Positions 1-5,343 are shown, numbered from the stretch's first letter. The stretch: 5,343 nt of DNA from Candidatus Zixiibacteriota bacterium (GCA_030642025.1 DAOWOO010000122.1:1-5343), one strand, 5' to 3'. Numbers and translations: made by a program. Notes: generated by a model from the sequence alone, not told the origin.

Positions 1-804
1 CATGAAATTGAACTGTGATTTTATTCCGGCCTTCTCGGAGAGTGTCATAAGATAATCAAACGTATCATACGGGTTTTTCATCGTGACAAAGCTTTTAATA
101 TTGGACAAAGCGAGCTTGGTCGAGTGCCTTTTTAGGATATCGCCCCCGATGGTTTTTAAAAAGCCGAGAGGATTTTTCCACATATACATAAAGTCAATAT
201 CATGGCTTAAGACGCATTCAAACCGGCGTTCTTTTCTCGGTTGTTCAATCTCAAGATGAACCAGCATATTCCAGAGCATCTCGGCATATTCATTGACAAC
301 CGGCCTATGCAGAAAATTATGCTTGAAAGCCAGCGAGGCTTCAGCGGGAAAACGATTATGATTATCGCGCCGTTTTATGGCATACTCTTCCCAGCGGGTA
401 AGCATGAAAAACGTGCCGGCAAAGATATCGATTGAGCATACCATAGCCACGACTGATGGTTCCGCCTTGTTTGGCGGCGGGGGAGAGATTAGCGCCGAGC
501 GGACATTGGCCTGATCGGTTCCATGAATTACCGGGACATCTTTCTCGGGGGTGAACCTGTTTTTCGCGTACCGCATCGTTTCGGGAATACTGGCCGCCGT
601 ATAGTATTTGTCCCCGTCGCGGAAACGTCCGAAAAAATGATCCTCGACCACAAGTTGGGCGCTGTTTTCCAGGACAATCCGGTAGTTTTTGTTTTCTTCT
701 CCGGGAATTATCAGGTATTCCAAGCCGAGAAATTCGCCCAGAAGGATATCGATACTGTATGATCTTTCCGGAATAAAATTATCCGGAATAAAAACTCTAA
801 TCAC
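1..804 (-). CDS. DUF7033/NodB-type polysaccharide deacetylase family protein, N-terminal 268 residues (3' end outside window)
   Basis: The reading frame is open from a GTG at 804-802 to the window edge, so the C-terminus is missing. The start is fixed by an in-frame TAG two codons upstream and by GGGGAG nine bases before the GTG. Residues 1-190 resemble the N-terminal domain (DUF7033) that precedes a divergent NodB deacetylase domain; the hallmark FFMLTRWEEY is at 132-141, followed by RFPAEASLAFKHNFL (151-165). LSHDID at 199-204 corresponds to NodB motif 1, with D202 and D204 as candidate catalytic/metal residues, and GIKSQFNFM at 260-268 matches the next strand. Later motifs, including the metal-binding His pair, lie beyond the edge. 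The N-terminus (MIRVFIPDNF) is not a signal peptide, so a cytoplasmic location is inferred, acting on a nucleotide- or lipid-linked sugar. It is the last visible gene of the polysaccharide cluster. The family call is from remembered motifs; the substrate is unknown. Confidence 0.8.
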   Translation of the reverse strand, partial: MIRVFIPDNFIPERSYSIDILLGEFLGLEYLIIPGEENKNYRIVLENSAQLVVEDHFFGRFRDGDKYYTAASIPETMRYAKNRFTPEKDVPVIHGTDQANVRSALISPPPPNKAEPSVVAMVCSIDIFAGTFFMLTRWEEYAIKRRDNHNRFPAEASLAFKHNFLHRPVVNEYAEMLWNMLVHLEIEQPRKERRFECVLSHDIDFMYMWKNPLGFLKTIGGDILKRHSTKLALSNIKSFVTMKNPYDTFDYLMTLSEKAGIKSQFNFM

Positions 805-813
805 CGTCTATAT

Positions 814-819
814 CTCCCC
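814..819 (-). promoter_or_regulatory. ribosome binding site deciding the GTG start of the deacetylase
   Basis: On the minus strand GGGGAG lies nine bases before the GTG at 804-802. An in-frame TAG lies just upstream of that GTG, so no longer N-terminus is possible. Confidence 0.55.
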
Positions 820-899
820 GTGCCCGGCCACGAAAAACTATTCCTGCCGAGTATACGGCTTCAAAAAAGCCCCATCTGCATTTGATAACATACTTTACC

Positions 900-922
900 C
901 TTTTGGTCAAAACAACCAAAAG
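900..922. repeat. perfect 8-bp inverted repeat between acyltransferase and deacetylase genes
   Basis: CTTTTGGT (900-907) and ACCAAAAG (915-922) are perfect reverse complements around a 7-base loop, inside the 141-base gap (805-945) after the acyltransferase stop. The stem is A/T-rich and no T-run follows on either strand, so it does not look like an intrinsic terminator. It could be a weak attenuator, an mRNA processing site or chance. The rest of the gap holds only a 5-bp hairpin at 857-871 and the deacetylase ribosome binding site. Confidence 0.4.
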
Positions 923-945
923 ATTGATCGAGCCCCGGGTTTAGA

Positions 946-1869
946 CTATTGACGGCCGTAGTATAAACTGCCAAGCAGTCGTCGAAGTTTTCTCAGCGCG
1001 CGGTGGCAGTTGACTGAGAGCTTGTTTCCGGTGGAGAATTCCCAGGTAAGACGGCAATCGGCGCAGGCGGGATCATCACACATGAAAAAGGCCGGGTTTT
1101 CTTTAAGGATTTCCAGTTCTATGGCCAGGGTGTGAGCCATGTCGGTAATTTTTGAGGGAGCCTGCCCGATTGTACCCTCGCGCAGGATGGCCCCGCGTTC
1201 CCTGTAGATGGGAATGAATTTATTAAATCCGACACCGCATCCTCCGGCCCAGTTGCGCTTGAACAGTTCTATTTCGCCGTTCCCGTTTCGGTAATTGACG
1301 CCGCAGGGGGGACGGTCCTGGTGGAATTTCATCATGCCGATAGCTACATGGGTGGTTCCCACGCCGACGACTTTTTCATCGGTACCAATCTTAAGATTTC
1401 TGCCATATCCGGATTCCGCCATCTCCTTTAAGGCATTATAGGCATAACTCTCGGGAGTATGCCTGCTCATCAATTTTTCAGCATTGGCTCCGATAGCCAC
1501 AAAACGCTGAATTGGATGAGAACTGCAGAAAGCATCCGGGTGTTTCAGCATGGCATTGGCAATAGCTCCGGCATAGGAAGGGGAGTTCCTGTCACTTATA
1601 ATAGCGGCATGTTTGGCGCTCAGCGGCAATGGCCAGACATTGACAAATGAATCGGTAACTATCGTTCCATCAGGGGAGACGGCTTCCAGAAGAGCATTGA
1701 TAACTGTCTTGGCGCCGCCTTCAACATATCCGATTGATTTCAGCGATGCCTTGACATTGTACATATATCCCGACCGGACGCCGAGTTTTTTGAAATCCTC
1801 AACCAGTTGGTTATAAGTGACCTTGTCATTTCTTGATGCGGTCTCAACGGTTGTAGTGCCTGTTGACAT
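946..1869 (-). CDS. AAC(3)-fold (Antibiotic_NAT) N-acyltransferase, probable glycan tailoring enzyme
   Basis: A 307-residue protein of the aminoglycoside 3-N-acetyltransferase fold, whose members transfer an acyl group from CoA to an amine. The N-terminal block KKLGVRSGYMYNVKASLKSI (27-46), then GYVEGGAKTVINALLE (47-62) and PDGTIVTDSF (66-75), follows the family pattern (LGV..GD...VHSSL..LG.V.GGA..VI.AL....GTLV.P.F). SHPIQRFVAIGANAEKL (117-133) matches the family HP..S.AA.G..A..L block. Differences from resistance enzymes are clear: the expected His in VHSSL is absent, the VGVGTTHVAIGMM segment (168-180) lacks the usual N-T-x-x-H, and the C-terminus carries a Cys cluster (C264, C269, C272, C288 with H289) that could bind a metal. 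The ATG start has AGGGG seven bases upstream. Its position beside MaoC and CitE-like genes and a flippase suggests N-acylation of an amino sugar rather than drug resistance; donor and acceptor are inference. Confidence 0.85.
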   Translation of the reverse strand: MSTGTTTVETASRNDKVTYNQLVEDFKKLGVRSGYMYNVKASLKSIGYVEGGAKTVINALLEAVSPDGTIVTDSFVNVWPLPLSAKHAAIISDRNSPSYAGAIANAMLKHPDAFCSSHPIQRFVAIGANAEKLMSRHTPESYAYNALKEMAESGYGRNLKIGTDEKVVGVGTTHVAIGMMKFHQDRPPCGVNYRNGNGEIELFKRNWAGGCGVGFNKFIPIYRERGAILREGTIGQAPSKITDMAHTLAIELEILKENPAFFMCDDPACADCRLTWEFSTGNKLSVNCHRALRKLRRLLGSLYYGRQ

Positions 1870-1876
1870 ATATATG

Positions 1877-1881
1877 CCCCT
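1877..1881 (-). promoter_or_regulatory. ribosome binding site of the AAC(3)-like gene
   Basis: AGGGG on the minus strand, seven bases before the ATG at 1869-1867. It is directly preceded by the right arm of the inverted repeat at 1882-1928, so that structure could influence access by the ribosome. Confidence 0.55.
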
Positions 1882-1928
1882 GCATTGCTTAATGTTTTAC
1901 ATTTCTAATCGGTCGACTCGGGCAATGC
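1882..1928. repeat. nested inverted repeats in the CitE-like/AAC(3)-like intercistronic gap
   Basis: The 72-base gap between the two genes (1870-1941) holds a perfect 7-bp inverted repeat, GCATTGC (1882-1888) and GCAATGC (1922-1928). Within its 33-base loop is a second perfect pair, AATGT (1891-1895) and ACATT (1899-1903), with a 3-base loop. In minus-strand mRNA the outer arm ends exactly at the AGGGG of the next gene. No T-run follows, so it is not a standard terminator. It may tune translation or mRNA decay, or be chance in a short A/T-rich gap. Confidence 0.35.
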
Positions 1929-1941
1929 TGAATACATTTAA

Positions 1942-2952
1942 TTACGTAATTTCAACGGTTTCTTTCTGTTCAACAACAGCCTCCATTTCCGGACGGATCC
2001 GTTTCAACTGAAGGTGCCTTTTTACAGCGGCCGGCTCTTTGTCAGTCTGCCGATTCATTTCATATTTTTCAATTAGCCGGGTGCGGTCGAGTATTTTTTG
2101 CGCCCTTTTCAAAGTCGGTGGCGAGATGAAGGTACTGCCGGACATGGCTATCCCACGACTTTCACTGTCGGCTTTGGAGGTTAGGGTGATAATACGCCGG
2201 GCCTCTTCGATTTCCTCATCCGAGGGAGTGAACATTTTCCTGGCCGGTGAAATCTGGCGCGGTGTCATTACCAGAATACCCTCAAATCCAAGTTCACGGC
2301 CCTGGCGAAGGTGTTCATTGAAGCCGTCTTCATCATGTACCTGAACGAATGGTGTATCGATTGGGATTACGCCACCGGCCCGGGCGGCCATCGAGATCAA
2401 ATGTCTCGGAACTAAAAGAGATCGCCCGCCGGGTCCATGGAGACCTTCCATATCGGTAAGAAAATCCTCACAGCCGTAAAGCAAGCCAATCACCCGTGAT
2501 GAGGCTCTGGTCATAGCAAGAGCGTTCAAAACCGACTCCGGAGTTTCCATCAGAATGATTATTTTAAAATGCCCGGTTTCAAGTCCGAGTGTTTTTTCCT
2601 TGAGAGTCAACTGGGCATCAAAGGCCTTGATATCGTCGGCATGATAAGCCTTGGGAAATATTATGCCATCCAGTTGACGGCAGGCGACTTCATCGAGATC
2701 GAGAAGTGTTAATCCGCTTTCGAGAGGATTGATACGCACCATAACAGTCTGGTTACTTGCCTTACGGGCCTTTAGGACTTCGCGGATTACCTCGCGGGCG
2801 CGCTGTTTACAGTCATCGGGGACAGCGTCTTCAATATCCAGAACGACGCAGTCGGCCTTGGAGGCAAACGCCTTATCGATAAGCTTCCTGTTATGCCCCG
2901 GCGTAAAAAGCAGGGTTCTTAGCACCCGGCGTTGGTCGTAATGATTTGACAA
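1942..2952 (-). CDS. HpcH/HpaI-CitE family acyl-CoA lyase (malyl/beta-methylmalyl/citramalyl-CoA lyase-like)
   Basis: A 336-residue TIM-barrel enzyme of the CitE/malyl-CoA lyase family, which makes or cleaves a C-C bond in a hydroxyacyl-CoA with Mg2+. Motifs in order: RTLLFTPGHN (12-21), VVLDIEDAVP (36-45), MVRINPLES (71-79, substrate-binding Arg R73), GIIFPK (96-101), ILMETPES (133-140, Mg ligand E136), GCEDFLTD (160-167, Mg ligand D163), and PRQISPARKMFTPSDEEI (231-248). The usual I-H-P-x-Q-I reads V-M-T-P-R-Q-I, so the His is replaced by T230. Residues after about 300 form a charged tail beyond the usual barrel end. The TTG start is firmly supported: AAGGAGG lies six bases upstream, and the next in-frame Met is far inside the barrel. 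Only 13 bases separate it from the MaoC gene, implying one transcript. A CoA-ester lyase or synthase is likely; malyl-, beta-methylmalyl- and citramalyl-CoA cannot be told apart here. Confidence 0.88.
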   Translation of the reverse strand: MSNHYDQRRVLRTLLFTPGHNRKLIDKAFASKADCVVLDIEDAVPDDCKQRAREVIREVLKARKASNQTVMVRINPLESGLTLLDLDEVACRQLDGIIFPKAYHADDIKAFDAQLTLKEKTLGLETGHFKIIILMETPESVLNALAMTRASSRVIGLLYGCEDFLTDMEGLHGPGGRSLLVPRHLISMAARAGGVIPIDTPFVQVHDEDGFNEHLRQGRELGFEGILVMTPRQISPARKMFTPSDEEIEEARRIITLTSKADSESRGIAMSGSTFISPPTLKRAQKILDRTRLIEKYEMNRQTDKEPAAVKRHLQLKRIRPEMEAVVEQKETVEIT

Positions 2953-2958
2953 GAACAG

Positions 2959-2965
2959 CCTCCTT
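2959..2965 (-). promoter_or_regulatory. near-perfect Shine-Dalgarno deciding the TTG start of the CitE-like gene
   Basis: AAGGAGG on the minus strand, six bases before the TTG at 2952-2950 and immediately after the MaoC stop codon (2968-2966). It makes TTG the credible start and ties the two genes into one transcript. Confidence 0.85.
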
Positions 2966-3463
2966 TTATTTTCGCGGTACCAAAACTGTGCGCTTGAAAC
3001 TTAAAACCGGCGTATGATCCTGGTTAAAAGCTGTTGTTTCCACGCTGACCATCCCGCGATCCGGTTTGCTTTTTGATGGTTTGATATTCAGCACTTTTGA
3101 TTCGGCATACAGGGTGTCGCCGATAAATACCGGAGTGAGATGTTTGACTTCATCATATCCGAGATTGGCGATAGCTCGCCCGCTGATATCCCGGACAGTC
3201 AGACCGACTACCAGTGAAAAAACCAGGGTTCCAACGACCAGGACCCGACCATGATGAACCTCGGCAGCATAGACAGTATCCAAATGAACGGGATGATGAT
3301 TCATGGTCAGCAGGCTGAACAGGTTATTGTCCGATTCAGTTATTGTTTTGCCTGGCCAATGGCGGTAACAGTCGCCAATTTTAAAATCTTCAAAGTAGCG
3401 ACCGAAAGGCAGGGCTCTGTTTTCAGATTTTTTAACCGTATCCGGAATTACCGTCTCTATCAT
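2966..3463 (-). CDS. MaoC-family enoyl-CoA hydratase/dehydratase (mesaconyl-CoA hydratase-like)
   Basis: A 165-residue hot-dog-fold protein of the MaoC group, which adds or removes water at an enoyl-CoA. FGRYFEDFKIGD (20-31) is the typical family opening. LLTMNHHPVHLD (51-62) aligns with the hydratase motif GDxNPxH and carries the catalytic-type His H60; the Asp position reads N, which I recall as normal in the subgroup found beside CitE-like lyases. ANLGYDEVKHLTPVFIGDTL (99-118) and the C-terminal strand LSFKRTVLVPRK complete the domain. An upstream in-frame ATG at 3505-3503 would add 14 residues, but its GGGAG is only one base away, whereas the ATG at 3463 has AAGGAG eight bases upstream, so the shorter form is preferred. 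In the ethylmalonyl-CoA pathway the analogous pair interconverts mesaconyl-CoA, beta-methylmalyl-CoA and glyoxylate plus propionyl-CoA; here it may run in the synthetic direction. Confidence 0.88.
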   Translation of the reverse strand: MIETVIPDTVKKSENRALPFGRYFEDFKIGDCYRHWPGKTITESDNNLFSLLTMNHHPVHLDTVYAAEVHHGRVLVVGTLVFSLVVGLTVRDISGRAIANLGYDEVKHLTPVFIGDTLYAESKVLNIKPSKSKPDRGMVSVETTAFNQDHTPVLSFKRTVLVPRK

Positions 3464-3471
3464 GCGGGCGA

Positions 3472-3477
3472 CTCCTT
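3472..3477 (-). promoter_or_regulatory. ribosome binding site favouring the downstream ATG of the MaoC gene
   Basis: AAGGAG on the minus strand, eight bases before the ATG at 3463-3461. It lies inside the longer alternative frame beginning at 3505, whose own GGGAG is too close to its ATG. Confidence 0.65.
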
Positions 3478-3513
3478 TTATTTTTGGGGAATACTTCTTC
3501 GGCATACTCCCGA

Positions 3514-3542
3514 CTTTTATCCTGATCTATGGATGTATTCAA
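3514..3542 (-). promoter_or_regulatory. weak candidate sigma70-type promoter upstream of the MaoC gene
   Basis: On the minus strand TTGAAT (3542-3537) and TAAAAG (3519-3514) are separated by 17 bases. The -35 match is fair and the -10 match poor. It lies in the longest gap of the window, where a separate promoter for the MaoC to deacetylase genes would make sense, but the sequence alone does not establish it. Confidence 0.2.
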
Positions 3543-3560
3543 AAGGTGTACCCAATACCG

Positions 3561-3635
3561 GGGCCCATGTCGTTATGGTGTAACTACTGTTCCTATGGGA
3601 GGTTGTGAAGAGTGTGGGGAAATATTAATGGGCCC
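3561..3635. repeat. 8-bp inverted repeat around a 59-base spacer in the flippase/MaoC gap
   Basis: GGGCCCAT (3561-3568) and ATGGGCCC (3628-3635) are perfect reverse complements. Each contains the palindrome GGGCCC. They lie in the 224-base gap (3464-3687) between the flippase stop and the MaoC start, upstream of the candidate promoter. They could be a pair of protein-binding half-sites, a large stem-loop, or chance. I see no gene in this gap. Confidence 0.35.
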
Positions 3636-3687
3636 GTCAGAAATTGCGGGAAAATCAGGCTGGTTGTTAAAGGAAAAATGTTCCGTA

Positions 3688-5094
3688 TTATGATCGGGAT
3701 AATTTCATGGCGCGCCGAAATTTAGCCCCGGAGATTCTGAAAATCAAAACCATGAAAATGACATACAGTAACATATCATTTATAGTCAAGGCATAGATAA
3801 TAGCTATCGGATTGTCAAACTGAAGACCGGCAAATAGAAATGATACTGTGCATATTAACTGCGACACCTGCCATCTGGCCGCCACTTCCTGTCGGTTGGA
3901 AACGCCGAAGGCTGTTGACAGAGGTGAAGCGACAAATCGAATTGCCATGGCCGGGGCGAGAATGCGCGTGAACTCTCCGGCCATGCGCCAGTTTTCGCCG
4001 AAAATCAGTCCGAACAGAAACGGCGAGAAAACCATTAGAAGTAATGCTCCGGGAATTGATATCATTATCAGTTTACGAAAAGTGCTTTCCACAAGGGGAG
4101 AAATATTGCCGCTTTCATTTTTTTCCTGAGCCAGTTTCTGAAAGTACACTTTACCAATCGAGGCCCCAATCAGAAAGAGCGGAATCAGCAGGACTCTCAT
4201 TGATAGTGCATACTGCCCGACAAACTTGGCATCAAGATAACGTGTCATGAAGATCACAGGAAGAGAAAGGGATAGTGTATTTACAAAAGCTGGCCAGGTG
4301 GAATATATCGGGTATTTTTTATATCGCGCGGCGGCATCAAGCATCCGCCTTTTATTAAGGGATTTGAGAATATATTTTAGATCATCTTTAATGATCCGCC
4401 TGGCCAGTATTGCAGTCGCCATCACGGCGCCGGCTACCTGACCGGCAATAAGACCAACCGTTCCCATGGACGATAGTCCGGTTCCGATCTGAACTGAAAC
4501 GGCGGCGCTTGACTGCCCTATTTTTGAAATAGCAATTCCCTTGAAAAGCCTCTTACGGGTAAACCAGGAATTGAAAACCTGGTACAAGCCGAGGGCCAAA
4601 AGGCTTAATGGCATTATCCAGAGCCACGGGCCGATATCGGCATTCCCCAGAATACCGACAATTGACGACCGAAACAGGACGATTAATATACCGGAAAGAA
4701 TAGTCATCCCGACTGCAACGGCTAAAGATAGTATGAAAAGATTGGCGGCGTCGCGGTCATCCTCCGGCAGGACTATTGCCATTTCATACCGCCAGCTTAG
4801 AACTACTGCGCCCACTGTTACGATTGAGACATAAAGGGCTAAAGTGCCGAATTCCTCAGGGGTATACAATCTTGTCAAAACCGGTGCGGCCGCGGCCATT
4901 ATTACCTGACCGAGAACCGAGCCCGACATAAGAGCCAGGACATTTCGGGCAAAGCCACCGGATGGCAGAGATTTATCTATCAAGGCATGCAAGCGGCTTT
5001 TCTCGGAATTGGTATTTCGCCCCTCGCCGGCGGATGAGGCCTGCCCCTTCGTTTCGGGTTCAATCTTTGTCTGATCTTTGGAAGTCACCGGCAC
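3688..5094 (-). CDS. Wzx-type oligosaccharide/polysaccharide flippase
   Basis: A membrane protein of the polysaccharide biosynthesis/MOP exporter group, predicted to flip an undecaprenyl-linked oligosaccharide across the inner membrane. Taking GTG at 5094-5092 as the start gives 468 residues. About 50 polar residues are followed by GGFARNVLALMSGSVLGQ and APVLTRLYTPEEFGTLALY, the typical opening of this group, then WRYEMAIVLPEDD at about residues 101-113. By eye there are about 12 hydrophobic segments, with a basic cytoplasmic loop in the middle (RRIIKDDLKYILKSLNKRRM). The frame opens further upstream at a TTG (5139), but that has no ribosome binding site; the GTG at 5094 has AGGGG ten bases upstream, and a GTG at 5088 is also possible. 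It lies 105 bases after the preceding gene on the same strand. Substrate specificity cannot be read from sequence. Confidence 0.9.
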   Translation of the reverse strand: MPVTSKDQTKIEPETKGQASSAGEGRNTNSEKSRLHALIDKSLPSGGFARNVLALMSGSVLGQVIMAAAAPVLTRLYTPEEFGTLALYVSIVTVGAVVLSWRYEMAIVLPEDDRDAANLFILSLAVAVGMTILSGILIVLFRSSIVGILGNADIGPWLWIMPLSLLALGLYQVFNSWFTRKRLFKGIAISKIGQSSAAVSVQIGTGLSSMGTVGLIAGQVAGAVMATAILARRIIKDDLKYILKSLNKRRMLDAAARYKKYPIYSTWPAFVNTLSLSLPVIFMTRYLDAKFVGQYALSMRVLLIPLFLIGASIGKVYFQKLAQEKNESGNISPLVESTFRKLIMISIPGALLLMVFSPFLFGLIFGENWRMAGEFTRILAPAMAIRFVASPLSTAFGVSNRQEVAARWQVSQLICTVSFLFAGLQFDNPIAIIYALTINDMLLYVIFMVLIFRISGAKFRRAMKLSRS

Positions 5095-5104
5095 TAAACA
5101 AAAA

Positions 5105-5109
5105 CCCCT
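5105..5109 (-). promoter_or_regulatory. possible ribosome binding site of the flippase gene
   Basis: AGGGG on the minus strand, ten bases before the GTG at 5094-5092. The spacing is slightly long, so the exact flippase start remains uncertain. Confidence 0.4.
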
Positions 5110-5199
5110 GCATGCTCTTCTGCAATAAAAAAATTCCAATTAAGAATGACTACAAGATTAGATCGAAAATAAACCGGGAATCTTGAGCGGATAAATACC

Positions 5200-5343
5200 T
5201 TATTTCAGTTTCCTGATAAAAGGATGCGAGTCGGCTCTGACGCCGGACGGCTGAGTATTGCGGATACTATGGACCAGGACAATCGATGGTTTGGCGTCAT
5301 CCAATCCGAAGCCGTTGCCGGCCAATATTTCCTTATATATAAC
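5200..5343 (-). CDS. C-terminal 47 residues of an unrecognised upstream gene (5' end outside window)
   Basis: The frame is open from the window edge to a TAA at 5202-5200. It encodes a plausible soluble C-terminus containing KEILAGNGFGLDDAKPSIVL and, after a short gap, SGVRADSHPFIRKL. The codon choice resembles the downstream genes and the frame ends cleanly before a 105-base gap, so this is probably the end of a real gene of the same cluster. I do not recognise the family. Position suggests a sugar-nucleotide or glycan assembly enzyme, but nothing in the fragment proves it. Confidence 0.65.
   Translation of the reverse strand, partial: VIYKEILAGNGFGLDDAKPSIVLVHSIRNTQPSGVRADSHPFIRKLK

Noticed and set aside
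850..855. TATACT on the minus strand as a -10 box before the deacetylase
   Set aside because: No -35-like hexamer lies at 16-18 bases, so it is not supported beyond a six-base match.
857..871. GGCTT/AAGCC hairpin as an intrinsic terminator
   Set aside because: The stem is only 5 bp and no T-run follows on either strand.
241..952. Plus-strand open frames at 241-435, 523-762 and 689-952
   Set aside because: They lie mostly opposite the deacetylase frame, which has recognisable family motifs; their translations show no domain or good ribosome binding site.
946..1869. Aminoglycoside resistance gene
   Set aside because: The fold matches AAC(3), but conserved blocks of the resistance enzymes are altered and the neighbours are glycan and acyl-CoA genes, so a drug-resistance role is not supported.
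1942..3463. Ethylmalonyl-CoA pathway operon
   Set aside because: Only the hydratase-like and lyase-like pair is present; no crotonyl-CoA reductase, mutase or succinyl-CoA dehydrogenase gene is in the window, and the flanks are glycan genes.
3251..3583. Plus-strand open frame of 110 codons opposite the MaoC gene
   Set aside because: It is antisense to a clear MaoC coding region and its translation is low-complexity with no recognisable motif.
3660..3690. Terminator after the flippase
   Set aside because: Only a 4-bp GGAA/TTCC pair with three following T bases is present on the minus strand, too weak to call.
3848..4834. Plus-strand open frames opposite the flippase
   Set aside because: They are antisense to a well-supported membrane protein; the Arg/Ser/Thr-rich translations are typical of shadow frames.

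Overview
All genes in this window lie on the minus strand. It reads as a piece of a bacterial surface-polysaccharide locus. Reading 5' to 3' along the minus strand (high to low coordinates) it holds: the last 47 codons of an unrecognised gene (5343-5200); a Wzx-type oligosaccharide flippase (5094-3688); a 224-base gap; a MaoC-fold enoyl-CoA hydratase/dehydratase (3463-2966); a CitE/malyl-CoA-lyase-type enzyme (2952-1942); an AAC(3)-fold N-acyltransferase (1869-946); and the first 268 codons of a DUF7033/NodB-type polysaccharide deacetylase that runs off the low-coordinate end (804-1). I see no tRNA, rRNA, CRISPR array, insertion sequence or convincing intrinsic terminator.

Organism: bacterial. 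Every gene with a visible start has a purine-rich Shine-Dalgarno-like sequence (strongest AAGGAGG), and GTG and TTG starts are used beside ATG. Base composition looks intermediate. The deacetylase type is, from memory, common in Bacteroidota and relatives, but the clear Shine-Dalgarno sites and alternative starts argue against a typical Bacteroidota genome. An uncultured lineage of the FCB group or a similar phylum is a guess only.

How the genes may work together: the flippase carries a lipid-linked repeat unit across the inner membrane. The MaoC and CitE-like pair, 13 bases apart with the second gene's ribosome binding site directly after the first gene's stop, matches the enzyme pair that interconverts mesaconyl-CoA, beta-methylmalyl-CoA and glyoxylate plus propionyl-CoA in central carbon metabolism. 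Here it sits next to an acyltransferase of the AAC(3) fold, a CoA-dependent N-acylating family, and then a deacetylase without a signal peptide. The most economical inference is a glycan-tailoring module: MaoC and the CitE-like enzyme make an unusual short branched or dicarboxylic acyl-CoA, the deacetylase exposes an amine on a sugar, the AAC(3)-like enzyme attaches the acyl group, and the product is flipped. The enzyme families are well supported; the combined pathway is inference.
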